Assembly: GCF_040499845.1 (NCBI RefSeq)
Contig: NZ_CP159342.1
Coordinates: 4,464,001-4,528,000 of the forward strand
Direction of reading: 5' to 3'
Length of the DNA: 64,000 nucleotides
From: Micromonospora sp. CCTCC AA 2012012
Lineage (GTDB): Bacteria > Actinomycetota > Actinomycetes > Mycobacteriales > Micromonosporaceae
Shown here: piece after piece, positions 52,737 to 60,793 of the stretch
Numbering within the stretch: position 1 is the first letter of the stretch
Layout: the number at the start of each line of letters is the position of its first letter
Notes under the pieces: model-generated
Told to the model about the DNA's origin: nothing
The model's database searches: none
The model's input: only the letters and a program-made list of their open reading frames with translations
Made by a program: the position numbers and the translations under genes

Positions 52737-54581
52737 TCACACCCTCAATACGACCGCGTAGTCGGTGAGCCAGGCGTCCAGTTGCAGGACCATCTCCATG
52801 CTGGCCCGCTCCACCCAGGCGAACGCGCCTTTCGGCGCCTCGGCCGCGGCCAGCGCAGCAGTGGTCGCCGCCGGGTCGAGCAACGGGGCGACCGCCGCCC
52901 CGGGATCACTGGCCACCTCGGCGAACCGGCGCCGCACCGCATCGCCGTAGGCGGCCTCCTGGATGGTCGGGTAGGCGCTCTTACGGCGCTGCAGCACCGG
53001 CGCCGGCAGCAGGTCACCGACCGCCTCGCGGAGCAAGCCCTTCTCCCGCCCGCCGGCCCGCTTCAGCTCGGCCGGCACGTTGTAGACGTACTCGATCAGC
53101 CGGTGATCGCAGAACGGCGGCCGCAACTGGACGCCCGCGGCCATGCTCAACCGATCCGCCCGGTCCAGGTGCGTCGGCGCCCATCGGGTGAGCGCCAGGT
53201 AGGTCACCTCCCGCGCTCGGCGCTCCTGGGCCGTCGCACCCGGCAGGTGTGACACCTCGGTCAGCGCGTCCCGGTAGTGGCTGTCGGCGTACCCGAGGAA
53301 GTCGAGCCCTTTACGCAGGGACCGGTCGATCAGGGAACAGCCCAGGCCGCCGGCGGCCGCGTCGTGGCCGCGCTCGAACGAGACCCACGGGAAAGTCGTC
53401 GAGTTGCTGTGCTGCGGGTCGTACGCCCAGAAGTAGCCGTCGAAGACCTCGTCGGCGGTCTCCCCGGAGAGCACCGCGCGGCGGCCCTGCTCCCCCAGCC
53501 GTCGGAAGAACAGCAGCAGCGAGGCGTCCATGTCGCCGAGCGGCGACGGTGCGTCCTGCGCGGCCATCGCGGCGCGGTGCAGCCCGGGATCGGTCAGCTC
53601 TGCCAGGTCCACCAGGATCTCGGTGTGCCGGGTGCCGACGTGCTCGGCCACCATCGCGGCGAACGGCGCGTCCGGGGTGGCCCGCATCGTCGGATGCGGC
53701 CGGAAGTTCTCCGTGTAGCCGGCGAAGTTCACCGAGTACGACCGCAGGCCGGCGTCGTCGCGCGCGGCCAGGGCGGTCAGCGCGCTGGAGTCGATGCCAC
53801 CGGAGAGCATCGCGTCCACCGGCACGTCGCCGCGCCGGTGACTGGACACCGCCTCGGTGAGCAACCGCCGGACGGCGGCCACGGTGGCCGGCAGGTCGTC
53901 CTGGTGCGGCACCGCTTCCAGGGTCCAGTACCGCTGCTGGATCAGGCCACTGCCGCCGAACCGCACGCAGTGCCCCGGGCGTACCTCGAAAATGTCCTTG
54001 AAGACGGTGGTCCCGGGAAGCTTGCCGTGGGCGAACAGCTCACGCAGCCCGTCGGCATCCACCACCGGGTCCACGGCGGGATGCGCGAGCAGCGCCTTGG
54101 GCTCGGAGCCGGCGATCAGGCCGGTGCCGCGTTGGGCGTAGCAGAGCGGCTTGACGCCGAGCCGGTCGCGGACCAGCAGCAGCTCCTCGCGGCGCGGGTC
54201 CCAGACGACGATCGCGAACATGCCCTCCAGCCGGGACGCGAACTCCGCACCCCACTCCACATAGGCCGCCAGGGCCACCTCCGCGTCACCGCCGCTGGGG
54301 CACCAGCGCCCGCGTCCGCGCAGCTCACGCCGTAGGTCCTCATGGTTGTAGATCATTCCGTCGAGCATCAGGACAGCCCGGTCCGGCGCGACCGCCGGCT
54401 GCGCAGTGACGGCCGGCGCGACCGCGGCGAGCCGCTGGACGGCGAACGCGACGTGCGGCGCCGACCACTCCCCCTCGCCGTCCGGGCCCCGGTGGCGCAG
54501 CCGTCGGGCCATCTGCCGCACCATCGCCGGGTTCACCACGTCCTCCCGGCCGAAGTCCACCCACGCTGCCAGTCCGCTCAT
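52737..54581 (-). CDS. Asparagine synthetase-like amide synthetase
   Basis: 614 residues of the AsnB family. The N-terminal glutaminase domain keeps LRHRGPDGEGEW and the fold but has Ser2 (MSGLAAW) instead of the catalytic Cys2. The C-terminal synthetase domain is intact, with the PP-loop LSGGIDSS near residue 250 and LSGETADEVFDGYFWAYDP. In pentangular clusters such enzymes (FdmV-like) form an amide or lactam on the polyketide. With Cys2 gone, free ammonia or an amine may be the donor. ATG overlaps the upstream stop by four bases and has GGAGGAGG before it. Confidence 0.92.
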   Translation of the reverse strand: MSGLAAWVDFGREDVVNPAMVRQMARRLRHRGPDGEGEWSAPHVAFAVQRLAAVAPAVTAQPAVAPDRAVLMLDGMIYNHEDLRRELRGRGRWCPSGGDAEVALAAYVEWGAEFASRLEGMFAIVVWDPRREELLLVRDRLGVKPLCYAQRGTGLIAGSEPKALLAHPAVDPVVDADGLRELFAHGKLPGTTVFKDIFEVRPGHCVRFGGSGLIQQRYWTLEAVPHQDDLPATVAAVRRLLTEAVSSHRRGDVPVDAMLSGGIDSSALTALAARDDAGLRSYSVNFAGYTENFRPHPTMRATPDAPFAAMVAEHVGTRHTEILVDLAELTDPGLHRAAMAAQDAPSPLGDMDASLLLFFRRLGEQGRRAVLSGETADEVFDGYFWAYDPQHSNSTTFPWVSFERGHDAAAGGLGCSLIDRSLRKGLDFLGYADSHYRDALTEVSHLPGATAQERRAREVTYLALTRWAPTHLDRADRLSMAAGVQLRPPFCDHRLIEYVYNVPAELKRAGGREKGLLREAVGDLLPAPVLQRRKSAYPTIQEAAYGDAVRRRFAEVASDPGAAVAPLLDPAATTAALAAAEAPKGAFAWVERASMEMVLQLDAWLTDYAVVLRV

Positions 54582-55063
54582 ACCGATTCCTCCTCCAGCC
54601 GCACCTCGACCAGCGACAGGCCGCAGCGGCGCACCGCGTCGCGGACCTCCTCGTCTGTCGGAGCGCGATCCACATTGATGGTGATGCCGAGCCGGCGTTC
54701 CGCGCCGGCCCGGCCGTACTCGTTGATCAGGTGCGTGTAGCCGGCCACCGTGCGGTCGAACGAGTCGACCAGCCGCAGCTCGACCGGCCGCCGGCGGCCC
54801 CGCCAGGTCATCGCAGCGTGCGCCCCGCCGGCGAAGTTGTGCCGCCATCGGCTGCCGGTGGCGATGAAGAGGCCGTCGCCGAGCCGGTGCAGGCCGGCGA
54901 TCACCTCAAGGTCACGGCCGGTACGCCGACCGCGGAAGTGCAGCAGCACCAACCGCTCCCCCATCGGCCCGGGTGCCGGCCCGGCCAGCCGTTCCCGCAG
55001 CTGAGCGTCCTGCCCCTCCGGTACCGGGGCCGGGATCGGGCGCACGATCGCCGGGGCGGTCAC
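54578..55063 (-). CDS. Deazaflavin-dependent nitroreductase-like protein
   Basis: 161 residues, GTG start overlapping the DUF1772 stop. The stretch ERLVLLHFRGRRTGRDLEVIAG, then GDGLFIATGSRWRHNFAGG and AAMTWRGRRRPVELRLV, matches the DDN/DUF385 split-barrel family that uses F420. It could reduce a quinone, nitro or double bond on the polyketide. The last part (TINVDRAPTDEEVRDAVRRCGLSLVEV) is an extra helix-strand unit. It is coupled with the amide synthetase, pointing to a joint step. Confidence 0.75.
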   Translation of the reverse strand: MTAPAIVRPIPAPVPEGQDAQLRERLAGPAPGPMGERLVLLHFRGRRTGRDLEVIAGLHRLGDGLFIATGSRWRHNFAGGAHAAMTWRGRRRPVELRLVDSFDRTVAGYTHLINEYGRAGAERRLGITINVDRAPTDEEVRDAVRRCGLSLVEVRLEEESV

Positions 55064-55524
55064 GCCTGCACCACCACGGCGGCGGCCGCCAGCAGGCAGG
55101 CGGTCACCGCGAACCCGGTACGCAACAGGTTCCAGCCGCGCCACCGTCGCCGCGGGTCCGGCCAGGATTCGTCGACCTCGGCCGGATCGGTGCGCTTGAC
55201 CCGGCTGTTGATCGGCACGTTCCCCAGCTGGGACACAAGGGCGACGCCGACCAGAGCAATCGCGACGCCGGTCAGCAGCGCGGTGCGGGCGCCGTGCGGG
55301 CTACGGACCGCCAGACTCACCGCGGACCCGAACGAGGCCAGGTTGATCAGCGGCATCACCCGGTCGTAGCGGCGGCCGAGCAACTGATGGGTGGCCACGT
55401 ACCGGTCGGGGGTCATCGCCTCGAGCGCCGGGACAACGCTCAGCGCCACCGCGAAGAGCACCCCGGCCAGCAATCCGGAGCCGGTCAGCACGATCATCGT
55501 GAGAGTCCGGTCCACCAAGCTCAT
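55060..55524 (-). CDS. DUF1772 (anthrone oxygenase-like) membrane protein
   Basis: 154 residues with four predicted membrane helices. The first helix (TLTMIVLTGSGLLAGVLFAVALSVVPAL), then the polar SRVKRTDPAEVDESWPDPRRRWRGWNLLRT and the last helix, match DUF1772. Some DUF1772 members act as anthrone or phenol oxygenases in fungal and bacterial polyketide routes. The ATG has GAGGAGG upstream. It is the first gene of operon B with SARP-type repeats about 80 bp before it. Confidence 0.85.
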   Translation of the reverse strand: MSLVDRTLTMIVLTGSGLLAGVLFAVALSVVPALEAMTPDRYVATHQLLGRRYDRVMPLINLASFGSAVSLAVRSPHGARTALLTGVAIALVGVALVSQLGNVPINSRVKRTDPAEVDESWPDPRRRWRGWNLLRTGFAVTACLLAAAAVVVQA

Positions 55525-55599
55525 GCGCGCCTCCTCGATCAGGCCCGACCCGGGCGGCCGGACGCTGCACCTCACCCTGGCAAGCGGCACTCGGGCTCG

Positions 55600-55617
55600 G
55601 CTGGAGCGCGACTGGAA
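55600..55617 (-). promoter_or_regulatory. SARP-type repeats before operon B
   Basis: On the leftward strand TTCCAGT (core at 55,613-55,617) and CTCCAGC (core at 55,602-55,606) are spaced 11 bp apart, 78-93 bp before the DUF1772 start. A weaker CCCGA sits another 11 bp on. They match the repeats of operon A closely. Confidence 0.6.
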
Positions 55618-55625
55618 AGGATCAA

Positions 55626-55662
55626 TGGCCTCTCCCGGATCGGACGGACCCGGGAGAAGCCA
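55626..55662 (-). terminator. Hairpin after the first FAD monooxygenase gene
   Basis: A 13-bp stem with one mismatch (55,626-55,638 with 55,650-55,662) follows the stop at 55,679 and separates operon C from operon B. Confidence 0.8.
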
Positions 55663-55678
55663 TTGCCGGTGCCACGGT

Positions 55679-57247
55679 TCAGACGGCCAGGACCGTTCGC
55701 AGCGCCTCGATCAGGGCGGCACCGGGGTCGGCCGGCCGCCGGGCGGTACGCCAGGCCACGAAGCCGTCCGGACGGATCAGTGCCGCGCCACCGGGCTGCA
55801 GGCCGTACCGCTCCGCGAAACCGGGAACCTCGGGCTCGATGGCGTGGGTGTCGACCTGGACGCCGAACTTGGCCCCCGCGCTGGTCGCGGCCGCCGCCCA
55901 GTCCGGCTCGCCGCCGTTGGCCAGCACCACGAAGTTCCGGCCGAACAGGTCGATCGTGGAGAAATCGCCGAGGATGACGTGCGGCGCCCTGGCACCGGGA
56001 CGTCCGCCGGGCGTGAACGGGTCCTCCAGTGTGTCGTCGGTGCCCTGCTCGGGCAGGAACGCGCCGCACGGATACCGGTAGCCGAACGTCATGGTCTCTT
56101 CGCTGACCATCCCGCCGGCCACGTCCTCGAACCGCTTGCCCTCCCGGATCGCGAACCGCAGCATGGCCTGTTCGACCGTGCGTTCGGCGACCGGCCGACG
56201 CTCCTGGTCGTAGCTGTCGAGCAGGGCCGGGCCGGCCAGGCCCCGGTGCACCAGGGCGAGCTTCCAGGCGAGGTTGTACGCGTCCTGAATCCCGGTGCTG
56301 GCGCCGAACGCGCCGGTCGGTGGCATGACGTGCGCCGCGTCCCCGGCAACCAGCACCCGGCCGTCGCGCATCCGGTCGGCCACCCGGGCCGAGATGTCCC
56401 AGCCCGGTCGGCTACCGCCGACGATCGTCACGGGCAGGTCCGACACCCCGACCGCGGCCCGGACGATCGCCGTGCACCGCTGGTCGTCGAAGTCCTCGGC
56501 GCGCTGCCCGCGGTCCGGGAAGTACGACACGTTCATCACCCAGCGCCGGTCGTTGTCCAGCGGGATGATCGTGCCGCGCACTTCGTCGTTGTTGACGTAC
56601 GCCGCGATGATCCGGCGCCCGCGCAACGCCTCGGTGAGGTCGGCGTCGAAGAAGAAGCTGACCAGCTCGGTGATCACACCGGGCCCGTGGTGCCCGATAC
56701 CGAGCAGGGCCCGCACCGGGCTGCGGCTGCCGTCGGCGGCGACCAGATGATCGGCGGTGACGTCGTACTCGGAGCCGGACGACCGCTCGCGCAGCGTCGC
56801 CCGGACGCCGTCGCCGTCCTGGCTCAGCGCCACCAGCTCGGTGCCGAACCGCAGGTCGACGCCGACCTCCTCGGCGCGGCGGCGCAGGATCGGCTCCAGC
56901 TGGTTCTGATCGATCAGGGTCCAGCTGGCCGGGCTGATCCGGTCGATCGCCTCCGGCGTGGCGCTCGGCATCCGCATCCGCTCGTGGCCGGCCAGGGTTT
57001 CCACGTGCACCAGGTCGGTGTTGCCGGAGATCGGTGAGCGGCCGGCCCGGACCGCCTCGGCCATCCCGACCGCGCCGAACACCTCCATGGTGCGCGGGTT
57101 GATGGCCCGCGCCTTGGGGTGCTCGGAGGTGCCCGGGTGCCGCTCCACCAGGGTGGCGGAGGCGCCGTGCCAGGCGAGGAACACCGCGGTGGACAGGCCG
57201 GTCAGGCCGCCGCCGACGATCAGCACCGGATGGTGGCGGTCGGTCAT
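55679..57247 (-). CDS. Group A FAD-dependent aromatic monooxygenase 1
   Basis: 522 residues of the PHBH-like family. The FAD motif IVGGGLTGLSTAVFLAWHGA is near residue 9, the DG motif ADGSRSPVRALLG near 165 and the GD motif VLVAGDAAHVMPPTGAFG near 300. A thioredoxin-like C-terminal domain is present, as in RdmE/PgaE types. In aromatic polyketide pathways they hydroxylate rings or insert oxygen; which ring is unknown. It overlaps the O-methyltransferase stop by four bases. Confidence 0.94.
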   Translation of the reverse strand: MTDRHHPVLIVGGGLTGLSTAVFLAWHGASATLVERHPGTSEHPKARAINPRTMEVFGAVGMAEAVRAGRSPISGNTDLVHVETLAGHERMRMPSATPEAIDRISPASWTLIDQNQLEPILRRRAEEVGVDLRFGTELVALSQDGDGVRATLRERSSGSEYDVTADHLVAADGSRSPVRALLGIGHHGPGVITELVSFFFDADLTEALRGRRIIAAYVNNDEVRGTIIPLDNDRRWVMNVSYFPDRGQRAEDFDDQRCTAIVRAAVGVSDLPVTIVGGSRPGWDISARVADRMRDGRVLVAGDAAHVMPPTGAFGASTGIQDAYNLAWKLALVHRGLAGPALLDSYDQERRPVAERTVEQAMLRFAIREGKRFEDVAGGMVSEETMTFGYRYPCGAFLPEQGTDDTLEDPFTPGGRPGARAPHVILGDFSTIDLFGRNFVVLANGGEPDWAAAATSAGAKFGVQVDTHAIEPEVPGFAERYGLQPGGAALIRPDGFVAWRTARRPADPGAALIEALRTVLAV

Positions 57248-58290
57248 TGCGCTCCTCCGGGTCGGCTGCCGATGACAAGGGTGTGGGTGCCGAGCAGCGG
57301 CCGGTCGCCACCGTCGGTGAAACCGGCTGCGGCCACCCACGCTCGGCAGTCGGCCACCCGGTACTCGCCGCCGTCCCGGCTGACCAGTCGCATGTGCAGG
57401 CTGCTGAGCAGCCGGTCGGCGTTGCTCCGGGCGTCGTCGATCATGCGGTCGTAGATCAGCACCGAGCCGCCGGGACGGACCGCCTGGTACACCCGGCGCA
57501 GCAGGCGCCGGGACTGGTCGGCGTCGAAGCCGTGCAGAATGTGGCCGAGAACGATCACGTCCGCCTGCGGGATCGGGTCGGTGAAGAAGTCACCGCCCAC
57601 GAACCGGACGCGGCCGGTCCGGCCCAGCCGGCTGATGTGCTCGTCGAAGATCGGCCCGGTGCGGGGCAGGTCGTAACAGGTCGCGTCCAGGTGCGGGTGC
57701 CGGTCCACCAGCACCGCCGCCAGGTTGCCCCGAGCGCCGCCCAGGTCGACGAAGGACCGGTAGCCGCTCCAGTCGACCGCCTCGGCCAACTCGGCGCCCA
57801 TCCGGTCGCTGAACGCGTCCAGTCCCTTGAGGAAGCGTTTCATCTTCTCCGGGTCGGCGTGCCTGTCGCCCACGAAGCCGCCCTTGTCCGGGTCGAGGTG
57901 CTGCGGCTCCCCGGTGCGCAGCGCCTCGGTGAGCCGACCCCAGGTGCCGTACAGCGTCTCGTTGGTCAGATCGACGAACCCGCCCAGGTAGGTGTCCCGG
58001 CCCTGCACCAGATAGGCGTCGGAGAGCGGGCTGTTGCGGTACCGGCCGTCCTCGCGGATCAGCAGCCCCAGCCCGGCCAGCGCGTCGAGGAAGTCGGCGG
58101 CCAGCCGCGGATGCAGCCCCGCCGCCCCTGCCAGCTCCGCGGCGTCCTTCGGGCCGGCCGCCAGCGCCGTGAAGACGTCCAGTTGCACCGCGCTCTGCAG
58201 GACCTTTGCGCCGCAGTCGGCGATGGTGAGTCGGATGAGCGGACCAGGGTCCACTCCGACAGTGGATGTGGTCGCGTCGGTTGTGGTCAC
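57244..58290 (-). CDS. SAM-dependent O-methyltransferase
   Basis: 348 residues of the acetylserotonin/DmpM-like family. A dimerisation and winged-helix domain (about 15-100) is followed by the SAM domain with FVDLGGARGNLAAVLVDRHP near 180 and GDFFTDPIPQADVIVLGHILHGF near 235. The catalytic His is in LGHILHGF. It probably methylates a phenol of the polyketide. GTG at 58,290 lies 56 bp beyond the last of four SARP-type repeats. It heads operon C. Confidence 0.94.
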   Translation of the reverse strand: MTTTDATTSTVGVDPGPLIRLTIADCGAKVLQSAVQLDVFTALAAGPKDAAELAGAAGLHPRLAADFLDALAGLGLLIREDGRYRNSPLSDAYLVQGRDTYLGGFVDLTNETLYGTWGRLTEALRTGEPQHLDPDKGGFVGDRHADPEKMKRFLKGLDAFSDRMGAELAEAVDWSGYRSFVDLGGARGNLAAVLVDRHPHLDATCYDLPRTGPIFDEHISRLGRTGRVRFVGGDFFTDPIPQADVIVLGHILHGFDADQSRRLLRRVYQAVRPGGSVLIYDRMIDDARSNADRLLSSLHMRLVSRDGGEYRVADCRAWVAAAGFTDGGDRPLLGTHTLVIGSRPGGAQ

Positions 58291-58343
58291 GCCATCTCCT
58301 CCGGTGGTGCGGGTGCTCGGTCCGGCACACCGTCGCGTACGCG

Positions 58344-58383
58344 CGTCGAGGGCCGCTCGAACGCCGCTGGACGGAGGCCGGAA
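58344..58383 (-). promoter_or_regulatory. Four SARP-type repeats before operon C
   Basis: On the leftward strand TTCCG (58,379-58,383), GTCCA (58,368-58,372), TTCGA (58,357-58,361) and CTCGA (58,346-58,350) are spaced exactly 11 bp apart, 56-93 bp before the O-methyltransferase start. They share the (T/C/G)TC(C/G)A core with the other cluster promoters. Confidence 0.65.
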
Positions 58384-58440
58384 CGCACGACGGCCGGCGA
58401 CCCCGTTCCGGGTCACCGGCCGTCGCAGCGGAACGCCGGC

Positions 58441-59214
58441 TCAGCTACCGCCGGTGACCCGCAGCGTCTCCCCGGTGATGTTGCCGTTGGCGGCCGAGCC
58501 GAGGAAAACCACGGCCGTGGCCACATCCTCTGGGGTGGACATGCGCCCGGTGGGCAGCGTGGCGGCCTTCGCCTCGCGGGCCGGCGCCGGCATGTGGGCC
58601 AGCACATTGGCGGTCAGCGTCTGGCCGGGCACCACGGTGTTGACCAGGATGTCGCGCTCGCCCAGCTCCCAGGCCAGGCTGCGGGCCAGGCCGTAGAGGG
58701 CCGACTTGCCGGCGCCGTACGAGCCGGCACCGGGCAGGCCGGTGTCGGCCAGTCCGGCGCCGAGGAAGACGATCCGGCCCCACGGCCGCCCGCGCATCGC
58801 CGGCAGCGCCGCCTGCACCAGGTGGTACGGGCCGGCCACGGTCGTCTGCAGCACGTCCTGCCACTGCTTAGCCGGCACGTCCTCGAACGCCGGGCGCGGC
58901 GCGCCGGGCCGCGGGATGGCGTCGCCCCAGCTGATGGCGTTGGCGACCAGCACGTCCAGGCCGCCCCAGCGCTCGGCGACCTGCTCGACCGTGTCCTGGG
59001 CGGTGCGCTCGTCGCGCAGGTCGTACCGGCAGACGAGGCCCTCGCCGCCGGCCGCCCGGACTGCCTCCGCCGTCTGCTCCGCGCCGTCCCGGTCGCGGTG
59101 GTAGGTGATGCCGACCCGGGCCCCTTCGGTCGCATAGGCCAACGCGGTCGCCCGCCCGATGCCGGAGCTGGAGCCGGAGACGAGCACGACCTTGCCGGTG
59201 AGGTCGGTGTACAT
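58441..59214 (-). CDS. SDR-family protein lacking the catalytic Ser
   Basis: 257 residues with the SDR fold. The cofactor motif SGSSSGIG and Tyr166-x3-Lys170 (GSYGAGK) are present, but the position 13 residues before Tyr166, normally Ser, is Ala153 in LGAGLADTG. The NNAG motif is ANAI. Enzyme activity may be altered, or the protein may be a non-reducing SDR (for example a cyclase or helper). It is the last gene of operon D, 13 bp past the second FAD monooxygenase. Confidence 0.88.
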   Translation of the reverse strand: MYTDLTGKVVLVSGSSSGIGRATALAYATEGARVGITYHRDRDGAEQTAEAVRAAGGEGLVCRYDLRDERTAQDTVEQVAERWGGLDVLVANAISWGDAIPRPGAPRPAFEDVPAKQWQDVLQTTVAGPYHLVQAALPAMRGRPWGRIVFLGAGLADTGLPGAGSYGAGKSALYGLARSLAWELGERDILVNTVVPGQTLTANVLAHMPAPAREAKAATLPTGRMSTPEDVATAVVFLGSAANGNITGETLRVTGGS

Positions 59215-59227
59215 GATTACTCCTCCA

Positions 59228-60793
59228 TCACGCCGTGGTGGGAAACAGAACGTCGCGGACCGCGCTCACCAGCGCCCCCGCCGGGTCGCCCGGATCGGCC
59301 GGCGACCGCCAGGCCACGAAGCCGTCCGGGCGGACCAGCACCGCCGCCCCCGGCGCCAGCCGGTACGCCCGGTGGAACTCGTCGTCCGGGTCGATCGTCC
59401 AGGCGTTGATCACCACGCCGGTCTCCGCCGCGGCGGCCCGGGCCGCCGCCGTCCACCGGTCCTCCGGACCGGCGGCCAGCACGGTGAACCCGGACCCGAA
59501 CAGGTCCAGGGTCGAGGTGTCGGCGCCGTCGCGGTTCAGCCACACGTGCGGCGCCCGGGTGCCCGGCTCGGCGGTCCGCTCGGCCGGGTCGACCGCGAAC
59601 GGCAGGTCGACAGCCGCCGTCGGGTAGCGGTAACCCATGGTCACCACCTGCGCGTCGAGTGCTGCGGCCCGCTGCTCGTCGGTGGCCTGCCCGGAACGGA
59701 TGGCGAACTGCAGGGCGCCCTGCGACGCGGCGAACGCGCCGACCGGACGCCGCTCGCTGTCGTAGCTGTCCAGCAGGTCCGGTCCGGCCTGCCCGGCCAG
59801 CACGGCCGCCAGCTTCCAGGCCAGGTTGTGCGCGTCGGCGATGCCGGTGTTGGCGCCGTACCCACCGGTCGGCGGGATTACGTGAGCGGCGTCGCCGGCC
59901 AGCAGAACCCGGCCGTCGCGGTACCGGGTGGCCGTCGACTCGGCCATGTCCCACGGGAACCGGGACCGGATCCGCACCTCGATGTCCGGCACCCCGATGG
60001 CGGCCCGGACCAGCTCGCCGCACCGCTGGTCGGTGAAGTCGTCCAGGGTCTCGCCGTGCTCCGGGTCGTAACCGACGATCAGCGTGCCTTCGCGCAACGT
60101 GTCGTCGTGCACCATGATGCCGCGCACCTGCTCGTTCGCCACGTGCACGACGCTGAAGCGCCGCCCGTCCAGCACCGGCGCCAGGTCCGCCCGGAAGGCG
60201 ATGCTGACGTGCCGCGACAACACCCCCCTGCCGGTACGGGGAATGCCCAGCGCCTCCCGCACCAGGCTGCGCGGCCCGTCCGCCCCGATCAGGTAGTCCG
60301 CCCGTATCCGCGAGGTCCGCCCGGTCTGCTCGTCGAACAGCTCCGCGTCCACCCCGGACGGATCCTGACTGAACGACGTGAGGGTGGTGGCGAACCGCAG
60401 GTCGGCACCGAGCTGCTCGGCCTTCGCTCGCAGCAGCGGCTCGAGGCGGTCCTGGGTGAGCAGCAGCAGTCGACAGGGCGTGACCGCCCCGAGGTCGTCC
60501 TCGTCCATCTCGGTCCGGCTGAACAGCATCCGCCCCGCCAGCGACTCGAAGCCGGCCCGGGTGCGGTGCGACGCGAAGCCGGCGGCGGCCTTGAGCGCCG
60601 GCTCCTCCAGGCCGGCCTGACGCAGCAGCTCCATGGTGCGCGGGTAGTAGCCGACCGCCCGGGGATGCACCGACGTGCTCGGATGCCGCTCGACCAGCAG
60701 GCACGACACACCCTGCCGCGCCAGGAAGAGCGCGCTCGACAGACCCACGAGACTGCCACCGGCGATCAGCACCGGGGTGTATGGCTCCCTCAT
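59228..60793 (-). CDS. Group A FAD-dependent aromatic monooxygenase 2
   Basis: 521 residues, paralogous to monooxygenase 1. The FAD motif is IAGGSLVGLSSALFLARQG (third Gly replaced by Ser, as in many of this group), the DG motif GADGPRSLVREALG and the GD motif VLLAGDAAHVIPPTGGYGANTG. A thioredoxin-like C-terminal domain is present. In xanthone pathways such enzymes can perform Baeyer-Villiger-type ring opening that leads to the xanthone; this role is inferred here. It overlaps the transporter stop by four bases. Confidence 0.94.
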   Translation of the reverse strand: MREPYTPVLIAGGSLVGLSSALFLARQGVSCLLVERHPSTSVHPRAVGYYPRTMELLRQAGLEEPALKAAAGFASHRTRAGFESLAGRMLFSRTEMDEDDLGAVTPCRLLLLTQDRLEPLLRAKAEQLGADLRFATTLTSFSQDPSGVDAELFDEQTGRTSRIRADYLIGADGPRSLVREALGIPRTGRGVLSRHVSIAFRADLAPVLDGRRFSVVHVANEQVRGIMVHDDTLREGTLIVGYDPEHGETLDDFTDQRCGELVRAAIGVPDIEVRIRSRFPWDMAESTATRYRDGRVLLAGDAAHVIPPTGGYGANTGIADAHNLAWKLAAVLAGQAGPDLLDSYDSERRPVGAFAASQGALQFAIRSGQATDEQRAAALDAQVVTMGYRYPTAAVDLPFAVDPAERTAEPGTRAPHVWLNRDGADTSTLDLFGSGFTVLAAGPEDRWTAAARAAAAETGVVINAWTIDPDDEFHRAYRLAPGAAVLVRPDGFVAWRSPADPGDPAGALVSAVRDVLFPTTA

